Origin: JANMCE01 sp963791625 | GTDB taxonomy: Bacteria > Actinomycetota > Acidimicrobiia > Acidimicrobiales > Ilumatobacteraceae | Length of the DNA: 64,000 nucleotides | Assembly: GCA_963791625.1 (NCBI GenBank) | Contig: CAWBTA010000006.1 | Coordinates: 1,302,001-1,366,000 of the forward strand | Reading direction: 5' to 3' | Shown: positions 35,057-43,541 of the stretch, one piece after another | Numbering within the stretch: the first letter of the stretch is position 1 | How the letters are laid out: each line of letters starts with the position of its first letter | Made by a program: the position numbers and the translations under genes | Notes under the pieces: generated by a model | Seen by the model: the letters and a program-made list of their open reading frames with translations, nothing else | Databases searched by the model: none | Told to the model about the DNA's origin: nothing

Positions 35057-35518
35057 ATGTTGAAAAGGCTTGTAGTGGGGGCACTTTTGAGTGTCACCAT
35101 CGGATTGGGTGGAGCGAATTCCGCCTCGGCTGCTGGCGGCGGCAACGGCAACATCGTGGTGGAAACAACCGTCTCATGGACGGTCAGTTGGAGCAACTGT
35201 AACCAGCTCCCCACTGGCATCACCGTCACAGGGACGGGGAGGTTCGTCGACATCTTTTTCAAGTCGGGTGGCGATGAAGCCCAGGGTTGGGGAAGCGCTA
35301 CCGACAACCTCGGCAACACATACAAATGGCACTACGCCAGTCACTTGACTGCGCACAACAGCGGCTTTATTGACCACTTCAACCTGTCGGGTAGCGGACC
35401 GGCTGCGTATGTAGCGGGCTTCCGAGCTGTGTTCACCGCGGCGGGGATCGAACCGGTCTGGGTCCATGGTGACCCGTTCGCCTTCCCCGATGGTGGCGGC
35501 CGGTGCGACCCGTTGTGA
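35057..35518 (+). CDS. Small secreted protein of unknown function
   Basis: 153 residues. Sec signal peptide (KRLVVGALLSVTIGLGGANSASA, cleavage likely after ASA near 25). The mature part is beta-rich with a Cys near residue 48 and another near the C-terminus that could form a disulfide (WSNCNQL ... GGRCDPL). No known domain recognised. GGGAGG precedes the ATG at 35057. Downstream of an ECF sigma gene, so it may belong to that regulon. Confidence 0.7.
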   Translation: MLKRLVVGALLSVTIGLGGANSASAAGGGNGNIVVETTVSWTVSWSNCNQLPTGITVTGTGRFVDIFFKSGGDEAQGWGSATDNLGNTYKWHYASHLTAHNSGFIDHFNLSGSGPAAYVAGFRAVFTAAGIEPVWVHGDPFAFPDGGGRCDPL

Positions 35519-35522
35519 CGCA

Positions 35523-36119
35523 ATGGTAACGACGACTCTCCGGGCCGGCGACCTCTCGCCGGCCCGGCGCTTCGGAAGGTCGACAGGGTTCCGACGTCTC
35601 TATTGGGGAGTCGTGGTCGTGCAGGGCGTGCACATGTTCGAGCACATCGTGCAGCTCATCCAGGTGTACGCCTTCGGGATACCGGACGACGATGCTCTGG
35701 GCTTGCTCGGTTACGTCTTCAAGTTCGACGGCACCGAGGAGTGGCTCCATCTTGTATTCAACGTGTCGTACCTGTTGACGTTGATGGTGTTGTTCGTGGG
35801 CATTCTCGGCCTCCACTTCGACGATGTGCTGTCGACCGCGACCTTCATCGGGTACTTGCTGCTCGGCCTCGGCTTGGAGACCTGGCACGGCGTCGAGCAC
35901 GGAGTGATCATCCGCAATGTGATCCGCAATGGCGGCTGCCCCTGCCCGGGCATCGGCGACGCAGCGCTCGATGTGACCGACACCCAGTTGCACTTCGTCT
36001 ACAACTTCATTGCGTATACCGGCACGCTCATTCCCTTTGTGGTCCTCCGGAAGGCGGGACTGCTACCCCTGTTGGCCCGGTCGGCTCGCCCGTCGGCCAC
36101 GAGCAGCGCAGCAAACTGA
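35523..36119 (+). CDS. Conserved-looking polytopic membrane protein
   Basis: Up to 198 residues with four to five membrane segments: LYWGVVVVQGVHMFEHIVQLI, a pair near 85-130, and TQLHFVYNFIAYTGTLIPFVVL. Histidines inside membrane segments (VHMFEH, WLHLVF, WHGVEHGV, LHFVYN) are striking and suggest metal or heme binding, but this is inference. The start is uncertain: ATG 35523 places a terminator-like hairpin in the coding region, whereas GTG 35619 follows GGGGAG by eight bases but would cut into the first helix. Confidence 0.6.
   Translation: MVTTTLRAGDLSPARRFGRSTGFRRLYWGVVVVQGVHMFEHIVQLIQVYAFGIPDDDALGLLGYVFKFDGTEEWLHLVFNVSYLLTLMVLFVGILGLHFDDVLSTATFIGYLLLGLGLETWHGVEHGVIIRNVIRNGGCPCPGIGDAALDVTDTQLHFVYNFIAYTGTLIPFVVLRKAGLLPLLARSARPSATSSAAN
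35540..35567 (+). terminator. Strong hairpin after the secreted-protein gene
   Basis: Perfect 12-bp GC-rich stem CCGGGCCGGCGA / TCGCCGGCCCGG with a four-base loop, 22 bases after the secreted-protein stop. It also lies within the predicted first codons of the next gene, which raises doubt about that gene's start. Confidence 0.55.
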
Positions 36120-36170
36120 CCCTTCTCAAAATGGAAACGCTGCGGTGCGGCTGACGACAACGGCGATTGA

Positions 36171-36255
36171 GCCCCAGACGTCACGGCCCTTTACAATGTG
36201 TAAATATCATTCCGAACGGGAAAGCGAGCCTTGCCCGGACTGACTGAAATGGGGC
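36171..36255 (+). ncRNA. Structured 5'-leader element, copy 2 (candidate riboswitch)
   Basis: Closing helix GCCCCA (36171-36176) with TGGGGC (36250-36255) is perfect. Hairpin 2 is TTTACA/TGTAAA (36190-36195 with 36199-36204). Hairpin 3 is CGGG/CCCG plus AAG/CTT (36217-36237). The 15-base strand CCCAGACGTCACGGC (36173-36187) and GGACT are shared with copy 1. The 3' strand of the closing helix contains GGGG, the only ribosome binding site for the ATG at 36260, so closing the helix would block translation of the pyrimidine-catabolism operon. I could not match the fold to a riboswitch class I know. Confidence 0.55.
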
Positions 36256-36259
36256 ACGA

Positions 36260-37102
36260 ATGGCAAGAACGGTTCGAGCAGCGCTGTTGCAGACCGACTG
36301 GTCGGGCGACAAAGCATCCATGATTGACAAGCACGAGCAGGCCGTCCACGACGCCAAGGCCCAAGGCGCGCAGGTGATGTGTTTTCAGGAACTGTTCTAC
36401 GGGCCCTACTTCTGCCAGGTACAGGAGAAGGAGTACTACGACTACACCGAGCAGATCCCCGACGGACCTACCACGCAACGCTTCTGTTCGATTGCGCGTG
36501 AGGCCGGCATTGTGCTTGTGCTGCCGATGTACGAAGTCGTGCGCGAGGGGCTCTACTACAACACTGCTGCGGTCATAGACGCCGACGGCACCTACCTCGG
36601 CAAGTACCGCAAGCAGCACATTCCGCACACGAACGGGTTCTGGGAGAAGTTCTATTTTCGCCCGGGCGACGGTGGCTACCCGGTCTTCGAAACCGCGGTC
36701 GGCAAGGTCGGCGTATATATCTGCTACGACCGCCACTTCCCCGAAGGCTGGCGGGCGCTCGGTGTGAACGGGGCCGAAATCGTGTTCAACCCGTCGGCCA
36801 CATCTCGCGGCCTGTCCAGCTATCTGTGGAAGCTGGAACAGCCGGCGTCCGCCGTGGCGAACGAGTACTACATCGGGGCCATCAATCGGGTCGGCATCGA
36901 GCCCTTGGGTGACGACGACTTTTATGGCACGTCGTACTTCGTTGATCCGGAAGGCAAGTTTGTTGGCGAGGTGGGAGACCCCTACAAGCCCGAGTTGATT
37001 GTGCGTGACCTCGACATGGACCTCATCAAGACGGTGCGTGATCGTTGGGCGTTCTACCGAGACCGTCGCCCCGATGCCTACGGCGACCTGACCAAGGACT
37101 GA
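36260..37102 (+). CDS. Nitrilase-superfamily amidohydrolase, N-carbamoyl-beta-alanine amidase-like
   Basis: 280 residues. Catalytic triad of the CN-hydrolase family: Glu in VMCFQELFYG (about 44), Lys in KYRKQHIPH (about 118) and Cys in VYICYDRHFPEGWR (about 155). The HIPH and PEGW(R) blocks are typical of beta-ureidopropionases, which release beta-alanine or beta-aminoisobutyrate, CO2 and ammonia in reductive pyrimidine breakdown. The next gene, five bases on, is a dihydropyrimidinase, whose product is this enzyme's expected substrate. ATG at 36260 follows GGGG that pairs within the leader element. Confidence 0.88.
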   Translation: MARTVRAALLQTDWSGDKASMIDKHEQAVHDAKAQGAQVMCFQELFYGPYFCQVQEKEYYDYTEQIPDGPTTQRFCSIAREAGIVLVLPMYEVVREGLYYNTAAVIDADGTYLGKYRKQHIPHTNGFWEKFYFRPGDGGYPVFETAVGKVGVYICYDRHFPEGWRALGVNGAEIVFNPSATSRGLSSYLWKLEQPASAVANEYYIGAINRVGIEPLGDDDFYGTSYFVDPEGKFVGEVGDPYKPELIVRDLDMDLIKTVRDRWAFYRDRRPDAYGDLTKD

Positions 37103-37107
37103 TTGCT

Positions 37108-38523
37108 ATGGCTCGAACCCTCATCATCAATGGCACCGTGGTCAGCCCAACGGGAGCGGAGCCGGCCGACGTGTTGGTTGACGGTGAAACGATCGCCGCC
37201 ATCTTCGCTCCCGGTCAGGTCGCCGCGCTCGGCATCACCGCTGCTCGCACCATCGATGCCAAGGGCAAATACGTCATCCCGGGCGGCGTCGACGCCCACA
37301 CCCATATGTCACTGCCGTTCGGCGGCACCATGTCATCGGACGACTTCGAGTCCGGCACGCGGGCAGCAGCTTGGGGTGGCACCACCACCATCATCGACTT
37401 CGCCAGCCAGACCACCGGCGGCAACGTGCTTGATGTCATGGCTGCCCGCCACGAAGAAGCCGCCGGCCAGTGCTCCATCGACTACGCGTTCCACCAGATC
37501 ATCGGCGGCGTCGACGAAGACTCGCTGAAGGCCATGGATGAACTTGTGCACCACGAGGGCGTTACGTCGTTCAAGATGTTCATGGCCTACCCCGGGGTGT
37601 TCTACTCCGACGACGGGCAGATCCTTCGCGCCATGCAGAAGGCATCCGACAACGGCGCGCTCATCATGATGCACGCCGAGAACGGCATCGCCATCGACGT
37701 GCTGATCGCACAGTCGCTCGCACGTGGTGACAGCGCTCCGTACTTCCACTCCCTCACCCGACCGGCTGATCTCGAGGGCGAAGCGACCCACCGCGCGATC
37801 AAGCTGGCCAAGGTTGCCGGCAATACCCCGCTCTACATCGTGCACATGTCGGCCAGCGAAGCCCTCGAAGAAGTGGCGGCAGCCCGACATCAAGGTGCCA
37901 ACGTGTTCGCCGAAACCTGCCCACAGTATCTGTACCTTTCGCTTGAAGATCACCTCATGAAGCCTGGCTTCGACGGCGCCGCGTACGTGTGTTCCACTCC
38001 GCTGCGTTCCAAGCATGAACACCACGCCAAGGACCTGTGGAAGGGCCTGCGCATGAACGAACTGGCGGTTGTATCCACCGACCACTGCCCGTTCTGCATG
38101 AAGGATCAAAAGGAGCTTGGCCTCGGCAACTTTGCCAAGATTCCCAACGGCATCGGCTCGGTGGAACATCGAATGGATCTGCTCTACCAGGGTGTGGTCA
38201 GCGGAAACATCTCCCTCCCGCGTTGGGTGGAGGTGGCCTGCACCACGCCCGCTCGCATGTTTGGCATGTACCCGAGGAAGGGCATCATCGCCCCCGGGTC
38301 CGACGCCGACGTCGTCATCTACGACCCAGCCGCCAAAACCCACATCAGCGTCAACACGCATCACATGAACATGGACCACTCCGCCTGGGAAGGGTTCAAC
38401 ATTGACGGCAAGGTCGACACGGTCATATCCCGCGGCACGGTCGTCATCGAAAACAACTCCTATGTCGGCGCCAAGACCCACGGCCAGTTCGTGAAGCGTG
38501 GCCTGTCGACCTACCTCGTCTGA
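37108..38523 (+). CDS. Dihydropyrimidinase / D-hydantoinase
   Basis: 471 residues of the cyclic amidohydrolase family. Metal ligands: HTH in GGVDAHTHM (about 60), carbamylated Lys in VTSFKMFMAYPG (about 152), His in LIMMHAENG (about 185) and IVHMSASEA (about 242), Asp in VVSTDHCPF (about 318). Opens dihydrouracil, dihydrothymine or hydantoins to N-carbamoyl amino acids. ATG at 37108 is five bases after the amidase stop; the stop overlaps the region of the next gene's start. Confidence 0.92.
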   Translation: MARTLIINGTVVSPTGAEPADVLVDGETIAAIFAPGQVAALGITAARTIDAKGKYVIPGGVDAHTHMSLPFGGTMSSDDFESGTRAAAWGGTTTIIDFASQTTGGNVLDVMAARHEEAAGQCSIDYAFHQIIGGVDEDSLKAMDELVHHEGVTSFKMFMAYPGVFYSDDGQILRAMQKASDNGALIMMHAENGIAIDVLIAQSLARGDSAPYFHSLTRPADLEGEATHRAIKLAKVAGNTPLYIVHMSASEALEEVAAARHQGANVFAETCPQYLYLSLEDHLMKPGFDGAAYVCSTPLRSKHEHHAKDLWKGLRMNELAVVSTDHCPFCMKDQKELGLGNFAKIPNGIGSVEHRMDLLYQGVVSGNISLPRWVEVACTTPARMFGMYPRKGIIAPGSDADVVIYDPAAKTHISVNTHHMNMDHSAWEGFNIDGKVDTVISRGTVVIENNSYVGAKTHGQFVKRGLSTYLV

Positions 38524-38546
38524 TGCTCTTTGAAAGGTCGTTTACC

Positions 38547-40031
38547 GTGAACGTCGTCCCCCACATCATCGGCGGCAAGGAACAGTTCCCCACCTCGGGC
38601 AACTTCGGCAAGGTCTACAACCCCGCCACCGGACTGCAGTCGGCCCAGGTCGGCTTTGCGTCGGTAGAGGAAGTCGACGCTGCGGTTTCCGTCGCCAAAG
38701 CGGCGTTCCCGGCATGGCGGTCCACATCGCTGTCACGGCGAGCAGAGGTGATGTTCAAGCTGCGCCAGTTGGTGGATGAGAACCGCAAGGAGATCGCCAA
38801 ACTGCTGACGGCCGAGCACGGCAAGGTGCTGTCGGACGCCTTGGGCGAGGTAGCCCGCGGCCTCGAGAACATCGAGTTCGCCTGCGGCATCCCGAACCTG
38901 CTCAAAGGTGGTTTTTCCGAGCAGGCCGCCACGGGCGTCGACGTCTACTCGATTCGTCAGCCGCTCGGTGTCGTGGCCGGCATCACGCCATTCAACTTCC
39001 CCGCCATGGTTCCCATGTGGATGTTTGCCAACGCCATTGCGTGCGGCAACACGTTCATCCTCAAGCCGAGTGAGAAGGACCCGTCGGTCACCAACTACGT
39101 TGCCTCGCTACTGAAGGAAGCCGGACTTCCCGACGGTGTCTACAACGTGGTGCACGGCGATCGCGTTGCGGTTGATCGGCTGTTGGAACATCCCGATATC
39201 GCGGCCGTCTCTTTCGTGGGGTCCACTCCGATCGCTCGTCACATCTACGAGACCGGTACCAAGAACGGCAAGCGGGTACAGGCCCTTGGCGGAGCCAAGA
39301 ACCACATGGTCGTGCTGCCCGATGCCGACATTGGCATGGCCGCCGATGCAGCCATCTCGGCCGCATTCGGTTCGGCCGGTGAGCGGTGCATGGCTATCTC
39401 GGTGTGTGTCGCGGTCGGCGGAGTTGGCGATCATTTGGTGGACGCCATTAAGAGTCGCATGCCTGCCATCAAGGTCGGTGACGGCATGGATGCCTCCAGC
39501 GAGATGGGCCCGCTCGTCACCCGCCAACATCGCGATAAGGTGGCGTCGTACATCGACGCCGGAGAGCAAGCCGGAGCGAAGGTACTGGTCGATGGGCGCG
39601 ACGAGATAAAGCGGGATGGCTTCTTTCTCGGGTGCAGCCTGCTCGATCATGTAACGCCCGCCATGACGGTTTGGACCGATGAAATCTTCGGACCGGTCCT
39701 CTCCGTCGTGAGGGTGGACACCTACGCCGAGGCGCTTGACCTTATCCACCGTCACCAGTACGGAAACGGCACGGCGATCTTCACCCGTGACGGTGGCGCC
39801 GCTCGCCAGTTCCAGTACGACGTACAGGTCGGCATGGTCGGCATCAACGTCCCCATCCCGGTGCCCGTCAGCTATTACAGCTTCGGTGGATGGCGGTCGT
39901 CGCTCTTCGGCGACAACCACATGTACGGCCCCGACGGCATCCAGTTCTACACCCGAACCAAGGTCGTCACGGCCCGTTGGCCAGATCCGTCCACCAGCAG
40001 TGTCGACCTCGGCTTCCCGCAGAATCGCTAG
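38547..40031 (+). CDS. mmsA: CoA-acylating methylmalonate-semialdehyde dehydrogenase
   Basis: 494 residues. ALDH superfamily with GVVAGITPFNFPAMVPMWM (about 142), KPSEKDPSV in place of the usual KPSE cofactor motif, and catalytic Cys in GSAGERCMAISV (about 280), the MMSDH/IolA signature. Oxidises malonate or methylmalonate semialdehyde to acetyl- or propionyl-CoA, completing thymine/uracil breakdown after transamination. GTG 38547 has GAAAGG nine bases upstream and is preferred; ATG 38523, overlapping the dihydropyrimidinase TGA, would add eight residues. The needed aminotransferase is not in the window. Confidence 0.92.
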   Translation: MNVVPHIIGGKEQFPTSGNFGKVYNPATGLQSAQVGFASVEEVDAAVSVAKAAFPAWRSTSLSRRAEVMFKLRQLVDENRKEIAKLLTAEHGKVLSDALGEVARGLENIEFACGIPNLLKGGFSEQAATGVDVYSIRQPLGVVAGITPFNFPAMVPMWMFANAIACGNTFILKPSEKDPSVTNYVASLLKEAGLPDGVYNVVHGDRVAVDRLLEHPDIAAVSFVGSTPIARHIYETGTKNGKRVQALGGAKNHMVVLPDADIGMAADAAISAAFGSAGERCMAISVCVAVGGVGDHLVDAIKSRMPAIKVGDGMDASSEMGPLVTRQHRDKVASYIDAGEQAGAKVLVDGRDEIKRDGFFLGCSLLDHVTPAMTVWTDEIFGPVLSVVRVDTYAEALDLIHRHQYGNGTAIFTRDGGAARQFQYDVQVGMVGINVPIPVPVSYYSFGGWRSSLFGDNHMYGPDGIQFYTRTKVVTARWPDPSTSSVDLGFPQNR

Positions 40032-40034
40032 CCG

Positions 40035-41054
40035 ATGGAATTCGGTGTCGTCCTCCAAACCAACCCGCCCGCTTCCAAGGTTGTCGAGCTCGCACGCCTC
40101 GCCGAGATGGAGGGGTTCGACTATGTGTGGACGTTCGACTCCCATCTCTTGTGGGAGGAACCGTTTGTCATCTACAGCCAGATCCTTGCCCAGACCCGCC
40201 GTGTCATCGTCGGCCCCATGGTCACCAACCCGGCCACCCGCGACTGGACGGTGACGGCCAGCCTTTTCGCCACGCTGAACGAGATGTTCGGCAACCGCAC
40301 CATCTGCGGCATCGGCCGTGGAGACTCAGCCGTGCGCGTCACCAATGGCAAGCCCACAACGCTGGCAACGCTGCGCGACGCGGTTCACGTCATCCGAGAA
40401 CTCGCCAATGGTCGCGAGGTCGAATACAACGGCTCACAGATCCGCTTCCCGTGGGGCACGAAGAGTCGACTCGATGTGTGGGTCGCCGCTTATGGCCCGA
40501 AGGCTCTGGCGCTGGCGGGCGAGGTCGGCGACGGGTTTATCCTCCAGCTCGCCGACCCGTCCATCGTCGAGTGGAGCATCAAGGCCGTGCGCGAGGCAGC
40601 AGCCAAGGCCGGTCGCGATCCGTCGTCGGTGAAGATCTGTGTGGCCGCGCCGGCCTACGTCACCGAAGATATTGCCTACGGACGCGACCAGTGTCGCTGG
40701 TTCGGCGGCATGGTGGGCAATCATGTTGCCGACATCGTCGCCCGCTACGGCGAAGGCGGCGCTGCTGTTCCGCAGGCGCTTACCGACTACATCAAGGGTC
40801 GGGAGGGCTACGACTACAACGAACACGGTCGTGCTGGGAACACCCACACCCAGTTCGTTCCCGACGAGATTGTCGATCGCTTCTGCCTCATCGGCCCGCC
40901 TTCGTTTCAAGTGGAACGATTGAAGGAGCTTGAGGCGCTCGGCGTCGACCAGTTCGACATCTACCTCCAGCACGACGCGAAGGAATCCACGCTCGCCGCC
41001 TACGGCAACGGCATCATGGCTGCGCTGCACGAACACGTGGCGGCAAAGGCCTAA
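40035..41054 (+). CDS. LLM-class (luciferase-like) flavin- or F420-dependent oxidoreductase
   Basis: 339 residues with a TIM-barrel bacterial-luciferase-like fold: FGVVLQTNPPASKVVELARLAE at the N-terminus, WTFDSHLLWEE, VGPMVTNPATRDWTVTAS, GIGRGDSAVR. No partner reductase is encoded nearby. It starts three bases after the mmsA stop and precedes the transporter genes, so it belongs to the pyrimidine operon by position. It could be an unrecognised first-step enzyme on the ring (reduction or oxygenation) or act on an imported derivative. It does not obviously carry RutA-specific features. Confidence 0.85.
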   Translation: MEFGVVLQTNPPASKVVELARLAEMEGFDYVWTFDSHLLWEEPFVIYSQILAQTRRVIVGPMVTNPATRDWTVTASLFATLNEMFGNRTICGIGRGDSAVRVTNGKPTTLATLRDAVHVIRELANGREVEYNGSQIRFPWGTKSRLDVWVAAYGPKALALAGEVGDGFILQLADPSIVEWSIKAVREAAAKAGRDPSSVKICVAAPAYVTEDIAYGRDQCRWFGGMVGNHVADIVARYGEGGAAVPQALTDYIKGREGYDYNEHGRAGNTHTQFVPDEIVDRFCLIGPPSFQVERLKELEALGVDQFDIYLQHDAKESTLAAYGNGIMAALHEHVAAKA

Positions 41055-41945
41055 GTGGCAGCTTCGCCCACCACGAATCGGCGAAGCCTGCGACGCGTCC
41101 TGATGTTCGCTGCGTCGTTGGTCCTGTTGGCGGTGATTTGGGAGTTGTACAAGACCGTCGGTCCGGCTGGCGGCGGCAAAGTCCTCGGTGCCCGTCTCCT
41201 GCCGAAGGCCGAGAACCGGTCGATGCCACATGTCTGGGACATGCTGCAGCGTTACACCCGCGCCGAACGTCGAGGTGGCGCCCGCACCATCTTCATGGTG
41301 GTGTTGTCGGGCCTGTGGTTCACACTGCGCATCGCCCTGGCCGGACTCGCACTCGGCGTTACGGTTGGTCTGGGATTGGCGGTCGTGATGGCTCGTTTCA
41401 GATTGTTGGAACGAGCGTTGGTGCCCTGGCTGGTGATCTCCCAGACCGTGCCGCTCATCGCGCTCGCCCCACTCGTGGTCAGCTGGGGCGGGCGGCTCCA
41501 CATTGGCGGTTTCACCTGGCAAAAGTGGATGTCGGCCGCGGTCATCGGCGCCTTCCTTGCCTTCTTTCCCATTGCGATCGGCGCGTTGCGCGGGCTGACT
41601 TCTCCACCGGCTGCGGCCGTTGAGCTGATGGACAGTTATGCCGCCTCGTGGCGCTCCTCACTCATAAAGATGCGCCTACCGGCCGCAGTACCCTTTCTGA
41701 TTCCCTCGCTCAAACTTGGCGCGAATGCAGCCGTGGTCGGTGCCATCGTGGCCGAGCTTTCCACCGGTCTGAAAGGTGGCGTCGGTCGCCTTATTCTGGA
41801 GTACATGCGAGAGTCCACCGGTGACCCCGCCAAGGTTTTTACGGCCGTCTTCGGCGCGGCTGCGCTGGGCCTCACCATGGCCGGGTTCATCGCACTTATC
41901 GACCTGGGCGTATCCCGCAACCGTCCGAAGGAGTTGGCGGCGTGA
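41055..41945 (+). CDS. ABC transporter permease (SsuC/TauC-like)
   Basis: 296 residues with about six membrane helices. The EAA-type loop near 190-225 reads ELMDSYAASWRSSLIKMRLPAAVPFLIPSL. It belongs to the BPD-transporter family serving nitrate/taurine/sulfonate and pyrimidine-type importers. GTG start directly abuts the LLM gene's TAA; its own stop overlaps the ATPase start as GTGA. The unit has two different permease genes, flanking the ATPase, implying a heterodimeric channel. Confidence 0.9.
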   Translation: MAASPTTNRRSLRRVLMFAASLVLLAVIWELYKTVGPAGGGKVLGARLLPKAENRSMPHVWDMLQRYTRAERRGGARTIFMVVLSGLWFTLRIALAGLALGVTVGLGLAVVMARFRLLERALVPWLVISQTVPLIALAPLVVSWGGRLHIGGFTWQKWMSAAVIGAFLAFFPIAIGALRGLTSPPAAAVELMDSYAASWRSSLIKMRLPAAVPFLIPSLKLGANAAVVGAIVAELSTGLKGGVGRLILEYMRESTGDPAKVFTAVFGAAALGLTMAGFIALIDLGVSRNRPKELAA

Positions 41946-42745
41946 GTGCCCCTGTTGACATCGTCGGTGTGTCCAAGGTTTTCAATGCGGGCCGATCGAA
42001 CGCCGTCACTGCGCTGGAGGACATTAACCTCAGTGTTGCGCCCGGCCGGTTCGTGTCGCTGATTGGACCGTCGGGTTGCGGCAAGTCGACGCTGCTTCGG
42101 CTCGTTGGCAACCTGACCGAACCAACCGCCGGGTCGGTCAGCGTGAACGGCAAAAATGCTGCCCAGGCCCGCCTCGACGGTGACTACGGGATGGCGTTTC
42201 AGCAGGCCGGTTTGTTCGATTGGCGCACGGTGGGCCGCAACATCGAGCTTCCCCTGGAGATGAAGGGTTTCGACAAAGCCGCTCGCCGGGCCAGAGCGAT
42301 GGACATGCTCGATCTGGTGAAGTTGCGCGAGTTCGCCGACCATCGCCCTTGGGAACTCTCCGGCGGTATGCAGCAGCGGGTGGCCATCGCCCGGGCCCTG
42401 TCGTTCGAGCCGAAGCTCCTTCTCATGGATGAGCCGTTCGGCGCGCTCGACGAAATGACTCGGGAGCATATGCAAAGCGAGTTGCTGCGCATTTGTGCCA
42501 CCACGGGCACCACGGTTCTGTTCGTCACCCACTCGATCCCGGAGGCTGTCTTCCTCTCGAACCAGGTCGTCGTGATGTCACCTCGCCCCGGCAAGATCGC
42601 CAAGATCGTCAACGTCGATCTCGGGCAACGCAACGACGACACTCGAGAGGATGCCGAGTTCTTCAAGAAGGTCACCGAGGTACGGGAAGCTCTGCGGGGC
42701 TACGACCATATCGAACCCATGCCGATCCGGCTGGACGACCGATGA
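41942..42745 (+). CDS. ABC transporter ATP-binding protein
   Basis: 267 residues. Walker A IGPSGCGKSTLLR (about 41-53), Q-loop MAFQQAGLF, signature LSGGMQQRVAIARAL (about 140), Walker B LLLMDEPFGALDE (about 160), H-loop VTHSIPEAVF. SsuB/TauB-type subunit energising import. GTG start at 41942; ATGA overlap with the second permease gene. Confidence 0.95.
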   Translation: MSAPVDIVGVSKVFNAGRSNAVTALEDINLSVAPGRFVSLIGPSGCGKSTLLRLVGNLTEPTAGSVSVNGKNAAQARLDGDYGMAFQQAGLFDWRTVGRNIELPLEMKGFDKAARRARAMDMLDLVKLREFADHRPWELSGGMQQRVAIARALSFEPKLLLMDEPFGALDEMTREHMQSELLRICATTGTTVLFVTHSIPEAVFLSNQVVVMSPRPGKIAKIVNVDLGQRNDDTREDAEFFKKVTEVREALRGYDHIEPMPIRLDDR

Positions 42746-43509
42746 ACCGTCTTCGCGCCGCTCTTCCCCCGTTCACGTTTGGGGTGCTGTTCCTCCTGGC
42801 GTGGGAGCTACTGGTGCGCGGCTTCCACATCAAGCCCTATCTGCTCCCGAAGCCAAGCGGTATCTGGTCGGCGTTCACAAGCGATCTGAGTTCGATGTGG
42901 ACCGTGAGCAGTTCGACTGGTCTGAATGCCCTGATCGGGCTGCTCCTCGGCACTACGATCGGCCTCTTGCTGGCTTTCGCTGCCAGCCGATTCCGCCTGC
43001 TCGCGGAGTTGCTGACACCCATGGCACTGGCCGTGGCCGCCATGCCCATCATCGTGCTCGTCGCTATCTTCAACAACCTCTTTGCCATCACCTCATCGGT
43101 ACCGCGGCGTCTCATGGTGACGGTGGTGGTTCTCTTCATTGTGCTCATCAACGTGATGAAGGGTCTCACCCAGGCCGACGCCACCCAACTCGAACTCATG
43201 CGCAGCTACGGGGCGTCAGAGAGCGCAGTCATCCGCAAAGTTCGTCTGCCCAATGCACTGGCCTTCTTGTTCGTCGCGCTAAGGCAGGCTGCACCTCTGG
43301 CCGTCATCACCGCGGTTGTTGCCGAGTACTTCGGCGGCAGCCAGGGCGGGCTGGGGAGCCGGATCACCAGTGCTATCTCCACCTCGAAAGACACCACCGG
43401 CTGGGCCTATGTGCTTGCCGCATGTCTTGTCGGCATCACGTTCTACCTCGTATCCACCGTGCTCGAGTATGTGGCGATGCCCTGGGCACGCAACCGCTCG
43501 CGCACCTGA
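42742..43509 (+). CDS. ABC transporter permease, second subunit
   Basis: 255 residues, about six membrane helices. EAA loop TQLELMRSYGASESAVIRKVRLPNALAFLF near 150-178. It resembles the permeases of THI5/NMT1-type importers for hydroxymethylpyrimidine-like compounds. Start ATG 42742 overlaps the ATPase TGA. Upstream in-frame extension is shadow of the ATPase gene. Confidence 0.92.
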   Translation: MNRLRAALPPFTFGVLFLLAWELLVRGFHIKPYLLPKPSGIWSAFTSDLSSMWTVSSSTGLNALIGLLLGTTIGLLLAFAASRFRLLAELLTPMALAVAAMPIIVLVAIFNNLFAITSSVPRRLMVTVVVLFIVLINVMKGLTQADATQLELMRSYGASESAVIRKVRLPNALAFLFVALRQAAPLAVITAVVAEYFGGSQGGLGSRITSAISTSKDTTGWAYVLAACLVGITFYLVSTVLEYVAMPWARNRSRT

Positions 43510-43541
43510 CCCGTTGCACCACCAACTACAAGGGAGAGAAC

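Noticed and set aside
35091..35518. Overlapping reading frames inside the secreted-protein gene
   Set aside because: Only the frame from 35057 has a signal peptide and a ribosome binding site.
36190..36204. TTTACA-ATG-TGTAAA as a DNA operator for the pyrimidine operon
   Set aside because: Possible, but in copy 1 the same place holds an unrelated yet paired sequence, which fits an RNA hairpin better; kept as part of the leader element.
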